In this document: positions 16,390 through 28,830 of the stretch, piece by piece
Layout of the letters: each line of letters begins with the position of its first letter
Position numbering within the stretch: the first letter of the stretch is position 1
Source: Brachycybe producta
Taxonomy: Eukaryota > Arthropoda > Diplopoda > Playtdesmida > Andrognathidae
DNA length: 64,000 nt
Direction: 5' to 3'
Assembly: GCA_036925085.1 (NCBI GenBank)
Contig: JAUPFP010000001.1
Location: 13,479,854 to 13,543,853, forward strand
Made by a program: the position numbers and the translations under genes
The notes under the pieces: generated by a model
Seen by the model: only the letters and a program-made list of their open reading frames with translations
Databases searched by the model: none
Told to the model about the DNA's origin: nothing

Positions 16390-18927
16390 TAGATCAAATT
16401 ATATTTAAGTGTTATTTAAAAAAGTAAATAGTTTGAAAAAGGAAAAGATAAACTGACAATGAGAACCGTTATAAGACACCACTTATCGAAGTACAAGTAT
16501 TGATGTACGTGTTGAAACAAAGAATATGAGTGCCGAAAATACAAATAGAAAATATTTGCACTTACAAACTTTACACTTGTAGGACTCCTATTCATAAACG
16601 TTCTTTTTTTTAATAAAAAAAGCATAATGCACACTACCGAAACGTGACTTGGCTGGCCCTTTGGCGCCGCCGTTTCGCGTACTCTTCTGACGTTGTTGAA
16701 CCGGTGGTGCCGGGGTCGACTGTTGTTGGTTGCTGCGGGCCAGCCTCTGTTGTTCCTCTCGAGGTTTATTTCACCGGGTGCGACATTTACTTGCCTTGCC
16801 TGGTAACGGCCCACAAAAAGACCGTCTTTCCTAGGGATCTTTGGATATGGGGCTTGACGATGCCGAAGGTACTATGTGTCCTTTTTGTTGAGTAGCTGGA
16901 GGCTCCAGGCAGAGGGACTCAGGCTGTGTCTGAGTGCTTCTGCTGGATACTCCTCTATTTTAGGAGTACAGAAACCCAATATAGTTCAAATACATAACGC
17001 TTACACAGGTTTATGTATAATAAAATATGACTCTTTACTAACTCTTTGTTACATTATTATTAACACTCTTTACATTATTATTTTACTCTAAGTCAGGCTT
17101 AACTCTCAGACTGAACTCTACACTCTGACTCTCTAGAACTGACTGTCCTCACACTCAAGTCTCAAGCTCACTTGTCCGGTCTCCTGGGAGGGGCAACTGT
17201 CACCTCAGGGCTCAATGATTGACCAACTGGGCCAATCATTGCCCTGGGCCGGGGATATTACCTTATAAGGAAAGATATTTGTGGGACTCTATTCCCAACT
17301 TGGTTCCACGAATTCACTTAGAATTCGGGCCACCCAAGTCTGAACATCTGTGCACTAAGGGGTGCCGTACTGTCAAGACTGAATTTTGACTAAAGTGTTT
17401 CACCTTCTGTTTCTACAGGGTGTCACAGAAATCATAACGAGACATAAACTATTTGATTTTTCATAACTTTATTGCATTTGCGGTATCGATATTTTTAGTA
17501 TTGCATCGTTGTTTTTAATCCTAGCAGTTTGTGGTCTAAAAAAGTAAAACGTATTACAATAGATAAGGGACAGACAGATACTACCTGAAAAGGGGGAGCC
17601 GAAGCACCAAAAAAGCCTAGAGACCCTTTTTTGGCTTAATCCGGCCCTGAAAACAAGTGATTTAAATAAATGGAGCTTCCTCTTCACCCGGCTCAATTTT
17701 TTAAGAGCAAGTGCTCATTGTTTGGAGTACTTTGGTCCACTTTATCCATAAACGAAATTCAAAAAACTGAGAAAATACTCAGCTACTGGAAGAAATGCTC
17801 ATACCGTGACTATTGAGATCTGTTCACATGCTTAGGAGCTAACTTTATTCTTGAAGAAAAGATTTCCTAAACATTGTAACGGGCTTCTGAACAATAACTA
17901 TAATAATGCATGTGCACAGCTTGTCTCTTTTTTATATCTGAAGTTTTTAAATTTTAAGTTCAATTTTTTTGTCATAAAAATGACTGGAGTGAAAAATGTA
18001 AAAATGAAGCGGAACTTTTAAGTTAATGGTGTAGAAGATTTGAGCAATTTCTTTATGGAGCTTATATGTAAAAATGTTGTGAATCTCTCTCTTTCTCTCT
18101 CTCTCTCTCAATCTACCTATCTTTAACACGAGCTCGTACAGTGATTGCTGAAGCATGGCTTTTTATTAATATTATATTATAAAAAAAGATGATTGATTGC
18201 TAAGATGGACTACATTTCTCTCTCTCCCTTTCTAGACTATCTCCCTCCCTCTTTGTTGGCTCATTAAACTATTTTAGTCCTCCACCTCTCCCTCTCCCTC
18301 CCCACCCCCTGTTCGTGATCCATATCTAATATATGCAAATGTTTGTCGTATTTTGTTTGCTTTTATGAGTGTTGCAAACTGATGTTTATTGCCACTGATG
18401 GTGGTATTATCATATTATTTGAGAACTTTTTTTTCAACTTCTTCTTCTTCTGGGCATATCACACCCCTTTTTACCCCTCTCCTCCTCACCCCCTCCCACC
18501 AATTTTGCATAGAGACTAATTAGCATATTGAGTGATGCTGAGAGGAAAGGGGCTTATCTATGAGCCACCTTCAAATCCTGTTAAAAGCTCTTTATTTTGG
18601 ATATTATCTGTATATATATACATATCAAATACGGACCATAATTTATAGATAAAGTGCAAAATAAAGACGTGCATAATTGACAGTAATTGACACCCTTTTC
18701 TCGTTGTTTTTTTATTTTTATTTTTCACCTTCATCAAGAAAAAAACATTTTACATTTATCAAAAATACCTTTGAAATGTATTTTCAGACATGAGGGATAA
18801 TTATTATTAGATAATAAAGTTTGGATTACATTAGAAATAAACAAGAAAATGAACATTAGATTTCATTTGATGTTAAAATATTATAAAGCTATACTTTAAA
18901 GGTTGATTCACACTATACATAACGACA
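16390..18927. other. Unassigned DNA with a GC-richer patch
   Basis: Bases about 16640-16860 are GC-rich against the AT-rich surroundings. The minus strand there encodes an Arg/Asn-rich stretch that I cannot place; it may be a retroelement or exon fragment. About 17100-17260 holds repeated ACTCT/CTCA words. At 17417 the word ACAGGGTGTCACAG resembles one end of the MITE at 26161. No full gene is seen. Confidence 0.35.
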
Positions 18928-19240
18928 ATGTCACAGAATGTGCCAGCAACATCACGGAACATTCTGGCAACGTCGTGGAATGTTCTGGCAACATTGCAGA
19001 ACGTTCTGGCAATGTCGCAGAATGTTCTGGCAATGTCACTGAATGTTCTGGCAACATTGCAGAACGTTCTGGCTACATTGCAGAACGTTCTGGAAACATT
19101 GCGGAATGTTCTGGCAGCATTGCGGAATGTTCTGGCAGCATTGCGGAATGTTCTGGCAACATTGCAGAATGTTCTGGTTACAATGCAGAACGTTCTGGCA
19201 ACATTGCAGAATGTACAGGCAATGTCGTGGAACATACTGA
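18928..19240. repeat. 21-bp minisatellite, about 15 units
   Basis: The unit is close to AACATTGCAGAATGTTCTGGC (a variant has GAACGTTC), repeated about 15 times with base changes. All six frames tend to stay open because the unit is divisible by three, which explains the overlapping 7-residue-periodic frames. I treat it as non-coding. Most units contain GAANNTTC, an inverted pentamer pair of heat-shock-element type, every 21 bp. Confidence 0.85.
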
Positions 19241-20131
19241 CGTCAGGGAACATACCCAAGGACGACGAGAAGGAAGAAGCCGGGACAAATTCCTGGGGGC
19301 TAGCAGCCTGCAAGGCACAGGTCAAGATTCTTTTTTAAATTTATGAATCACTATCTAATTTTATTATTTGTGATGTTGAGAACTACAAATTAAATATGAA
19401 GATGATATTAGTGAAATGTTGTCTGAAGAACGAATACATCTAAAATCGATATATAATGCAAATATACAGAAACAAAATCCTTTACATATACAGTTGCTCA
19501 ATAAAATAAAACATCTAAATCTTGAACCACTATTTCCCAATAAAGTTATTACTTTAAGGTTGTTTTGTACAATACCAGTGACCGGCATGGCTCACGCAGA
19601 ACCATCTTTTAGTTGATGCTACATGTAGACTTTTATGTCCCTCTGCCATAGGCCTATTTGGCTGCTAGCAGAGTACTAATTGTAATTGTAATTGAAAATG
19701 TGTTAATGTCAACAACTATGAGTCAAAACCGACTTTCGTCCTTGGGCTTATTATCAGTCAAGGCTGAGTTATCCAAACATTGTGATTTTTCAAAATTAAT
19801 AGATGTGATTTAGTCTAAATCCGAGACTCAAATACCTATGACTTTAAGAGGAACAATAAAGGAGAACACCCATTTTGGCTAGTCGGTTTAATGAGTACTG
19901 TTGACTTGCATATACAGCCACTGCTAAAAGAGCTCTATGCACACCTTATGTTTTATTTCCACCAAAATTAGAAAGAGGGTCTGTCAGTGTCAGGGGTGCC
20001 CACAGGGGGTTAGTCTGGTGGACAACTCGCCATTTGCCTTTTTTGGGTGGTAATTGAAATTTTGTATTAAAATATTTTTATATTAATCAGAATGAGCGAA
20101 AATCCAAATTTATTATTTTATTATTTAATTT

Positions 20132-20708
20132 ACAAGTGGGGTAACCTGTCATAAATGACGGGAGCAAAATTCTCAGGCAATTGTGCCCAGCATTAGAATC
20201 TCTTTTCCTCTGCCCTTTTATGACATCAGACCAAGTAACAAACCAATTAGAAATTGATGACGTTCATAAAAGGGCTGAGCAAAAGAAATTCTAATGCTGG
20301 GCACAATTGCCCGTGATAAACTGTAGTTTAATTTTGATACTATTATCCCCTCCCCTTTTTATATTTGAAAGAGAAAATGAGCTTTTCATTTTCTCTGGTG
20401 TGCGCATGCACGTCGTTTGTTCCTTTTTTTACTCCTTTCATTTCAATTTCAGTCACCCCTCCCCTTTTTTCTCCCTCCACGTTTCTCTCTCCCCCTCTAC
20501 ACTTTATAAACCTTTTCCCCTTTCCAATTTAATATCATGGGGTTCTTGGATGGGAAGGGTGCAACATATAGTTGACCTTGAGAAAAAAAAGCAGTTCATT
20601 TATTCAAATTTATATAAATTCTGACAAAGGTGTTTGTCCAGCGTTAGAGGAAAGACACCCATCCACACACACACACACACACGGACAGACCTGGGATATT
20701 ATATATAT
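20132..20708 (+). mobile_element. Family A repeat, copy A3 (long variant)
   Basis: The head GTGGGGTAACCTGTCATAAATG and the tail GACCTGGGATATTATATATA match A1. The copy is enlarged by the palindromic MITE at 20174-20313 and by an extra segment to about 20400. A TA run joins it head-to-tail to A4. Confidence 0.75.
20174..20313. mobile_element. Palindromic MITE, family P, copy 1
   Basis: The left arm begins CAGGCAATTGTGCCCAGC and the right arm is its near reverse complement ending GCTGGGCACAATTGCC. The centre CCAATTAGAAATTGA is shared with the copy at 28220. It sits inside family A copy A3. Non-coding. Confidence 0.75.
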
Positions 20709-21142
20709 ACTAGTGGGGTAACCCGTCATAAATGACGGGAGCAAAATTCACAGGCAATTGTGCGCATGCGTGTCGTTTTTTCCTTTTTTTACTCCTTTCA
20801 TTTCAATTCAATTTCAGTCACCCCCTCCCACTTTGTTCTCCCTCCACGTTTTTCTCTCTCCCCCTCTACACTTTCCAACCTTTTCCCCTCTCCAATTTCA
20901 GTCACCCCTCCCACTTTTTCCTCCCCCACGTTTCTCTCTCTCTCTCTCTCTCCCCTCCTCTACACTTTCCAATTTTTCCCCCTCTCCATTATAATATCAT
21001 GGGGTTCTTGGATGAGGAGTGTGCAACATATAGTTGACCTTGAGGAAAAAAAGAGGTTCCTTTCTTCATTTATTTAAATTTACATAAATTCCGACACAGC
21101 GTTAGTCCACACACACACAGATCTGGGATATTATATATATAA
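20709..21142 (+). mobile_element. Family A repeat, copy A4
   Basis: This copy has the best-kept head: CCCGTCATAAATGACGGG, an 18-base perfect palindrome. The pyrimidine-rich block (CAGTCACCCC to CTCTCC) is duplicated internally, about 20813-20985. It ends in ATCTGGGATATTATATATA. Confidence 0.8.
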
Positions 21143-21451
21143 TACAATATTTTAAAAGAAAGTAGTGTTTCAGCCACTTTTATATGTCATATTACAAAAT
21201 GTGCAGTTTTCTTACTGCTCGCTACGCTCGCCAGAATTGATAGCAAGTGTATACAATAAAATAATTGCTCGCTCGCTACGCTCGCAAAATAGGGAAAATA
21301 TTCATGTTTTCCAAAGTTTAAAGACTTTGTTTCAAACACATCTTATGGCCAATTGAAATTATATAAATTTGCAAAGTTATAAAAAACGGGGGGGGGGGAG
21401 GGGGTGAATTCTCCACTGGCTTTTCGGGGGTTGGGCACCCCTGGTCAGTGT

Positions 21452-22259
21452 TTCTGTTTCTAGTTGTTGACACGAGTTGGCATTGTATTGTAAGTAATTG
21501 ATGAAGTTGGTGAAAGTGTTTATGTCCATTTTTACACTGTTAAATCAGACACACTGAACAGTGGACAAGAAGATACAGACACTTTGATGAATGACACATC
21601 ATCATGCACAAGCCACAGATTGGGGACGAAATGGAAAATAAAGAAAGCACATGACTGCAGGAGCAACACATTAGCTTATTAAAATTGGGAATTAATTTCT
21701 ACAGTTTAATATAAGTGTTTGTGAGCAACATAAATAGCTACAATTTGCAGTCAGTTAAACGCCAAATAATACATGGTAAAAGAAATTAAAGATTTATTTA
21801 TAATTATGCCTTCTAAGATTTTAATCATAATTGAGCACCTTAAAATGAGAGTGATGTAAAAGAATGTTAACTCATTTTGAGTAATGAAGGAAAAATGATC
21901 AAGGATGCCTTGCAAAGTGCTGTGCTATACAGGCCACCAAAGGAACTAAACGTAAAGACAATCAAGAGTGTGCAGCGTTTTAAATCAATAATAAAATCAA
22001 TTTTTTTAATTATTTTAAATTATTATTTAAATAAAATTAAATGTATAAATTAATGTGGATTTTTTGCCACCATCATCCACAAAAAAAAACATTATTATTA
22101 TTAATATGCATTATACAATTGCTGTCCAGCTGAAATTACCACTTAACAGCAAAGGCGCAAAATAAATATTACTCTATTCTTTGGTGAATAATGGAACGAT
22201 TTTGTAATGTTTAGCAATAACATTAACAATCAAGAGTCAAAGTAGAAAGAAACATTACT
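21452..22259. other. AT-rich non-coding DNA
   Basis: No gene, RNA or clear repeat is recognised. Confidence 0.35.
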
Positions 22260-23200
22260 GCTATATGAGTAAACATGAAGAAATTTAGAAAAAAATCGCG
22301 TCTTGTGAACAAAAAAGATCCAATTTGAAAATGTTCTAATTCCACATGGCAAAAAAAGAAAAGAAAATCTAGTACAATGCAAAATATGTTTTAAAGAAAC
22401 ACAAGAAATTGTTGCTTGGTTAAAAGCACACATCTTAAAATGCAATCTAGAGGATGCTGTAACAGCCTGTAAGAACATTGATAATCATGATACTCAAATA
22501 TGGCAAAACCAAAAAGTTGATTAAGACCTAATACTGCAAAACCAAAGAAGCTGTTGAAGACCAAAATATACAGCAAACATGACAAAGTAAAAACAATTTT
22601 CCATCAAATCTGATAAAAGACATTATTTTAGTTGTTGGTACATCGGCATGTTAAGGTTCTGTTTTTATGATTTGGACCTCCAAAAAAGAAACACGCCATA
22701 TAAAAAAGACCTACGCCAGGTTTATGATGGAACTGGAATGAATAAATTGGACGATATAATTTTACAACCAATTTCTCTTACAGTACTGTAGAACATCCAG
22801 AATTCATAAAATTGGTACAAAGACTTTGTCCTGGTTACAATCCACCAAATAGAGATGACACTGGAAACTCAATACTAAACTCTGTATATGGCAAGGACGG
22901 ACAATGTCATGTCCGGACCCAATAATTCGCACATCGACAACATCTGAAAATGGTCAATGCCTATAATTGATATGACTGACACATCTACATATGCACACAC
23001 TGCAGCATATCTTGTGCCAATCGCCAGAGTCAATTAACAATTCTGAGACCACTTTTAATGCATGTGTAGGCAGTTTTGTAACAGACAATACAGGCAATGA
23101 ATGTTTCTAAGATGAGGTATGAGTTTCAGGAAGAATATAAAAGTGCTGGCAAAGTGTTTGGCAATAAGAAAAAAATCAAAGAATGACAAAGACATGTAGA
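22260..23200 (+). pseudogene. Decayed hAT transposase relic
   Basis: Fragments in shifting frames resemble a BED-finger hAT transposase. A CKICFKETQEI segment followed by an H-x5-C pattern near 22385-22445 fits the zinc-binding BED domain. HPEFIKLVQRLCPGYNPP near 22795-22850 fits the segment before the catalytic core. FVTDNTGNE near 23073-23100 matches the catalytic-Asp region of hAT enzymes. Many stops and frameshifts mean it is long dead. No terminal repeats could be paired with it. Assignment rests on motif resemblance only. Confidence 0.55.
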
Positions 23201-23542
23201 GAAATTATAGTTAAGGTGAGTAATGAAATGAAGACTTTAAATTATTCTTTAGTAATTAATACTGACCCTTGGGATTTAGGGCTCCCTCGCTGTGGTAAGA
23301 ACTGTATGCCAGAGTGAATCTGCAGTCAAACTAATTACGGGAACCAAAAATTTACACTTTACGTTGCCTTTTCTGTAAGATTAAACACAAATTTGTTCAT
23401 CGTACATTATAATGAGTTAGCAAAATGTATTAAATTTGAACAATATCAACTGATGGGCATAACCTAGAGCCGCGCATTAGGCTCAAAATAGTAAATTATA
23501 ATTAGCAGCTTTATGTCAATAAATATTTTGTTCAAACTGACA

Positions 23543-23801
23543 AATATATATATATATATATATATAAATTATGCCAGGTCTGTGTATTTGTCTCTGAAGT
23601 AACGCTGTACAACCATTAAAGCACGTCGGAATTTAAATAAATTTAAATAAATGAAGAAATGAACAGCTTTTTTTTCTCAAGGTCAACTACATGTTGCACC
23701 CTTCCCATCCAAGAACCCTATGATATTATATTGGAGAGGGGAAAAGGTTGGAAAGTGTAGAGGTGAGAGAGAGTTAGAGAGAGAGAGAAACGTGGAGGGG
23801 G
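23543..23801 (-). mobile_element. Family A repeat, copy A5 (head-truncated)
   Basis: Reverse-complement copy. It starts at a (TA)n run 23543-23566, continues with ATGCCAGGTCTGTGTATTTG (tail) and CCTTCCCATCCAAGAACCC (core), and stops in the purine-rich block near 23801, lacking the head. It again abuts a TA microsatellite. Confidence 0.75.
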
Positions 23802-26160
23802 TTTATTCTGTTAAAGTGCTGACTTCTGCCTCAACATTCTTAAAAAAAAACATTAGTGGGGTTTCATACCGAGCCAACTCTTAAGAAAATATGTAAGACT
23901 TTTACACATACATACTTGTGTTTTTGGTCATTTGTACCTCCGGTGATTTCCCAATGAAATTTACTTCCAGGAAAGGTTGTGCATTGTCAACATTTTCATT
24001 TGGGGAATTTTAGGGATGCTATTGTTACAAGGCATGTATACTAATGCTGCCATTCAATCTCAGTATTATGTTTGCATGGGAAATTATTATATTGGATGGT
24101 TTATTTTGACAATTCATTTCTATGCTGCTTTTGGACTAAATAGTTCCACTGCCACAGGGCCTCAAGGCTGCTTACAGAGTAATTATTAAAATTCAAATTT
24201 AAAAATACTGTAGGTGGCATTAAGCTATGCACAGTCTGGAAATGGTAAAAACATGTAGAAAACAAATATGAGCCACATTATTTGTCACAAAAAATATATC
24301 ATCTAAGGACCATGGCACACAGGCGACTTTTTAAAAACTTGGTGGCTGCAATGCGACCATAGCCCAGAGACCTTTTGACTTTTGACCTTTTGTCTTGCAA
24401 ATGTCACCTGTGTATTTCAAACAATAAGAAAGATACAAGCAACTTCTTTGTCTATAACTAGGCGAACCAATGTGTTCATATGTTTGGACCAACACGAAAC
24501 AAGAAAATCGAAGCAAAGCTCTTGAAGAGGCCTTCATGGCAGAAGACAGCGCACTCAGATATATTACAAAAACCGCTCGAACTGGTACGCCATGGATACT
24601 CACAAAATAATCTTAATTTTCAATTTTAGTATTTAGAAAGATTCAAAAGTTATAAAATATAACAAGTATACATTCGAATGTTAAAATGTTTGGAAATTAT
24701 TAATTTCTTAATGTTTTAAACATTTAAATTAAAAAAATTTTGTCAGGCTGTCAGTAGAAACTAGTGATAGGGTCAAATAATTGCATAAAAATGCATAATC
24801 AATTCCAAACCCGTTCTGATATACTATGATACCATACGAGTGTCACACGTACATTAATAATGAGTTTAATATAAAATTAAATTGTTATGCAATTTAAGTA
24901 ACACTCATATGGTACTTTTGTATAAATTTTGAAAATTTGCGTAAAATTAGATATTTTTCAAAAATGCTTTTTATTGGTGTCAGATGTGTAAAAGACACAC
25001 TTGACAAGACACTGAACTTGTTGATGGAAGACCAGATGTCCAGGCAGTCATGGCACAAAATGATCCAAAAATGGCAAAACCAAATGCAAATCGCAAGTCA
25101 ATAATAAACAATTGACTCGTATCTTCGTGGCATTCAGCCAAATTTGCAATTAACTCACGTTTAAAAATAACTGAAAGTGTATTTCTTTTTCATTGTAAAA
25201 ACAAGAGGGATGAAAAAGAGATTTACAAATAATAAACCATTTTAGTTACTGTCAATGTCGACTTGTGCACTATGCAAAATGGCGAAGATAAAATATCATC
25301 TGTAATGAATAACAAGCTATTAATGCCAGTTTTGCATAAACTTTCGCACATTAGACGACCATCAATTTACAATACACTGACAGAACTTCCAATACAAATA
25401 AATGAATTTACATTTTCATATGAAACTTCCATTACAAAAGTTTAAAGAGCCATATCAAAATGCAACATCTCACCATAAAGTGCAAATTATGCATATGCAA
25501 ATATGTTGCACACGGCACCTAAGGTGTATGTTGCACACAGCAAAAAAAACCACAAGAAAAATAAAACTTTGTGCACAAGCAAAAAATGGGAGATTTTTTC
25601 GAAAAAAAAAACGAAACTTAACAGTTGAAGGGGGAACACACTGGATACCAAAAAAAAAATGCTAAGAAGAAAAGGTACGAAATATAAGGAAAAGTGCCTA
25701 AAAAAAGGAGTGCCATAAAAGCACACAGGACTGCTGCTGCCTGGACATTGGACAACAATGGAAAGGAAAGTAACCCAAAAATTTAAATTTTACTAATGAA
25801 CTAATTCTAGTTGAGGGTTCTCATATTAAATCATTTATATATTTGTTTTTCTGAGTATCTTACTTCATTTATTGTCTAGCACCAATAAAACACAAAGCCA
25901 CATTTTGGCTGTTAGAAAAAAAAAGAAGTATTATTTTTATTTGAAACATTTTTTCTAGAAGCTTTCAATAGCTTAAAAGAATCAAAAACCTGTTATTCCT
26001 GCTACACATAAGCAGGAACTAACATTGGTTAGGTAATAAAAAAAAATCTACAAAGGGTTTCCTTAACCAAAATCGTTTTGATTTCGTATTTTTTGGTACA
26101 GTATTGTTTATGATTTGTTTCTATTAATTATTTCAGACAATGAATTGTTCATTTACTATA
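23802..26160. other. Unassigned AT-rich DNA
   Basis: No gene recognised. An inverted repeat of about 18 bases pairs around 24828 (ATACCATACGAGTGT) and 24902 (ACACTCATATGGTAC). Frames of 60-90 codons here are low-complexity or Lys-rich and lack family resemblance. Confidence 0.35.
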
Positions 26161-26469
26161 CAGGGTGTTCCTAAACCCTTGTGCAGTTTCAATTTTTAAT
26201 AACTTCTATATATGATAGAAACAATCTGCAAAATACAACTGAAAGGGAATATATTAAAATTTTAGCATGTTTAATTACTGTATATAAATGTTAACTTTCA
26301 ACATATCCACCATGTTTTTTGAATACAAAGGATAAATACGTTTCGAAAGCTTTCTCCGAACACGTTCTGCAGTTGTATCCTTTTCAATAGTATTTTACGG
26401 ATTGTTTAGATTTTAAATTGAAGGTATTACAAAATGAAATTGCACAAAGACTTTATTCGACACCCGGCA
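26161..26469. mobile_element. MITE with CAGGGTGT-type ends
   Basis: The left end CAGGGTGTTCCTAAACCC and the right end GACTTTATTCGACACCCGG are imperfect inverted repeats, with GTGCAGTTTC mirrored by GAAATTGCAC just inside. About 309 bp, non-coding. The flanking TA on the left suggests a Tc1/mariner-like origin. Confidence 0.55.
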
Positions 26470-26666
26470 TAATAAATATCTTTATTTGGATAAAACAACC
26501 AATTTTCTTGCATATTTTGGAGGTTTAATTTCTATTTGCATAAAACGCATAATTTAAAAAAACGAACAATTTATACACTTAATGAATTTTGATTTGTATA
26601 AACAAAAGTTTTGTTTTTAATAATTAATTAATTTGTGCTTGTTTTATTTTTTTTTATATATTATAG

Positions 26667-26799
26667 AGGTGTCGGTTGTACCGAAGATATTGTAGCCTCG
26701 ATGTTTCGTTCGGTGGCCATTCCAACTATACAACATCACAATCACACACTTCGTTTTCGTGTAGCCGACCAAACAGAAAGCGCAGTCATTTATGTAGCG
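26667..26799 (+). CDS. Candidate host-gene internal exon, function unknown
   Basis: A 133-bp block with exon hallmarks: a pyrimidine/T-rich tract ending TTATAG just before it, a strong donor GTAAGT at 26800, and base composition and codon use richer in C and G than the surrounding AT-rich DNA. In the open frame it reads through to HTLRFRVADQTESAVIYVA at the 3' end. The pattern V-A-D-x-T-x-S resembles the turn between strands of OB-fold nucleic-acid-binding proteins such as the SOSS-B/hSSB1 type, but one exon is too little to name a family. The frame enters with one base completing a split codon and leaves in phase 0. No partner exon was found. Confidence 0.4.
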
Positions 26800-27508
26800 G
26801 TAAGTTCTTTTCAAAGTTTCATTTAGCCTTCGTTTTAATTTCACTTCTTAATTATTTTTTTCTTCTTCTTCTTCTTCTTAATTCCATTGCGAGAAACTTC
26901 TCTCGGACTCCCTTAATTAGAAATACGATGCCGCAATTTACTAAAAAATAACTCATGTAACAAGAAGAGTTTTTCGGTTGCAGCTAATTAGCTTCTCCAA
27001 TTAAAATCTCTTTTGCAAAGACTTCTTTCTCTGTTTATATTTTTATTGTGACTTTCTATATTCTTTCTTTCTCCCTCTCTCTTTTTTTTTCCTGATGTCA
27101 ACCTTCCAATGCAATTACTAGTAACTAACTTTCCTTTTTTTTTTGCATTATCTTCAACCTGCATAATGTGCTTCTTATTGTTTGTAAATATATTGTTATC
27201 CGAGAAACTAAAAGACTTTCAGATGAGTTTTTTAATACATTGAGTCTTTGACAAAGTGTTTTCAGCTTCATGAGTTTGCAGCTCTTTCTTTTTTATATTG
27301 TGATAAATTTTCTTCTCTCTCCCTCCCCCCCCCCCTTCTTAGTGAACAGAGTGGAGAGAAATTCAAGAGCTGTAGATTTCGTTTTTCATGTCAGCCTTTT
27401 ATGGAATCTTTATATTTATAAACATGTAAGCAAATCTTAATAATAGCTTCGACCATTACTCGAATTATTACTCGAGTAATAATCTAAGATAATAGTTCCA
27501 TCATTCCA

Positions 27509-27581
27509 TCGCTCGCTTAATTTATTCAGTTAATTACGAAAATAAATCGATTTTCATTTAATATTTACTTTTAAAAACTAC
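27509..27581 (-). repeat. Dispersed repeat, inverted match of 152-224
   Basis: The sequence from TCGCTCGCTTAATTTATTC to AAAAACTAC is the reverse complement of 152-224 with about four differences. It is an interspersed repeat of unknown class. Confidence 0.75.
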
Positions 27582-27620
27582 ATTGCTACGCCACTGTATT
27601 TGGTCAGGTGTGACGCTTAT

Positions 27621-27652
27621 AAACGGGCGGAGCCAAAGAAATTCTGAAGCTG
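27621..27652 (+). mobile_element. Half of a family P palindromic MITE
   Basis: GGGCGGAGCCAAAGAAATTC resembles the right arm of the P element at 28220-28361. No left arm was found. Confidence 0.35.
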
Positions 27653-28219
27653 TCTACAGATGCCCGCCTGTCTGCCACGGCGGTAACATATTCATAACGG
27701 CAACCATGTGAACAGTACATTGTTGGCTCAAAAAAATTGGGTTGTCGTGACATTTCAATGAAACATGGCGGAGGTCGTGCTTGCCGAACTGTATGCTTTA
27801 GTCTGAAAGTCGACAGTAGTATCATGACAGCGCTAGTGCCGCGGTGCCCACAGCCACGACACTGACGGTGCCACTAAAAAACTGTTTGCACGATGACACT
27901 ATGTGACGTTTAATGTCTTGACAGCAGTGTCGCAGCACAAGTGTCAATGCTAGAACGGGGCTTAAGGTTCAACAGATAATTTGCTAAACTGCAGTTCAAG
28001 CCAAAATTTCGGGTGGTGACCGCTGATGACGATTGAGTAAGGTTACACACACATCACTACTTATCTCGCTACAAGTATCGATGTATATCCAAATAAGCAA
28101 GCTATGAATACGCAAGAAGAGTTGAGAATAGAGTGGAGCCTTGGTATGAGGACATACTGTACACTATATTGACACTAAAGTAGAGTCGTATAACCTAGCC
28201 CACTGTCATATTATTGAAA

Positions 28220-28361
28220 TACAGGCAGTTCTGGCCAGCACTAAAATTTCGTTTGCCCCGCCCTTTTATGACATCGGACAAAGACTCAAACCAATTAGAA
28301 ATTGACGGCGCTCACAAAAGGGCGGGGCAAACGAAATTTTAGTGCTGGCCAGAACTGCCTG
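28220..28361. mobile_element. Palindromic MITE, family P, copy 2, with 9-bp target repeat
   Basis: The arms CAGGCAGTTCTGGCCAGC and GCTGGCCAGAACTGCCTG are perfect inverted repeats continuing inwards for over 45 bases, with a CCAATTAGAAATTG centre. TTATTGAAA occurs on both sides (28211-28219 and 28362-28370), an insertion duplication of 8-9 bp. Non-coding. Confidence 0.85.
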
Positions 28362-28394
28362 TTATTGAAAGTGACCTGCAAAGCGTTAGAATTC

Positions 28395-28830
28395 TGCATG
28401 GCGTGCTACCTAGTAAATGGCACCTTCAACTTAATAAAGACAAATGTTGTATAATGAGGATAGCTAAAAGGAAGAATCCCACTATATTTCCATACACAAT
28501 AGAATCCATTCCACTCCTGAGAGTAGAACCTTATGATTCTTTATGAATATTTAGGAAATAAAGCTAACTTCTAAACTGTCTTCGAAGCCACATGTTGAAC
28601 AAAATGTTTAATAACGAATTTAAAAATGTCCAAAAGAAGTAAGAGTTAGTTCCTTCTGTTGAAATGGTTCAACATAGATCTGCTATGTTTGTTGCCAGAA
28701 ACAAAGCTGCATTTGGAGCTTGTTTGGGACAGTTTACTTGCAAGGAGGACAGATTTTAGTCAAAACAGTTTTAAGCAGATGATAGAAGGCTCTTGTGTAA
28801 ATCAATTTTAATTAAAAACTGTGCGGGTTA
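28395..28830 (+). pseudogene. Jockey/CR1-like LINE fragment, RT C-terminal region
   Basis: Broken frames carry LQLNKDKCCIMRIAKR and RKNPTIFPYTI. These align with the same part of the LINE at 55433-56957 (there LQLNKGKCCVMRVARG). Only the region after the catalytic FADD box is present. Multiple stops. Confidence 0.7.

Larger units (their letters stand above)
19991..21443. mobile_element. hAT-like element with nested family A copies
   Basis: The left end CAGGGGTGCCCA and right end TGGGCACCCCTG are inverted repeats of the common hAT type. They are flanked by perfect 8-bp duplications GTCAGTGT (19983-19990 and 21444-21451), the hAT target size. The 1,453-bp body contains two family A repeats and no transposase. 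The A repeats were either inserted later or carried as cargo. Confidence 0.85.

Noticed and set aside
16416-16895. Arg/Asn-rich and complementary frames in the GC-rich patch
   Set aside because: I could not link them to any family, and both strands are open. Left unassigned.
18928-19240. CRISPR-like regular array
   Set aside because: Contiguous tandem repeat without spacers, in eukaryotic DNA. It is a minisatellite.
18873-19346. Four overlapping frames over the 21-bp minisatellite, with 7-residue repeats
   Set aside because: A 21-bp unit keeps all frames open by arithmetic. Frames on both strands are equally open, so there is no coding evidence.
25402-25726. Lys-rich frame and its Phe-rich shadow
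   Set aside because: Composition follows poly-A and TTC runs. No splice signals or motifs.
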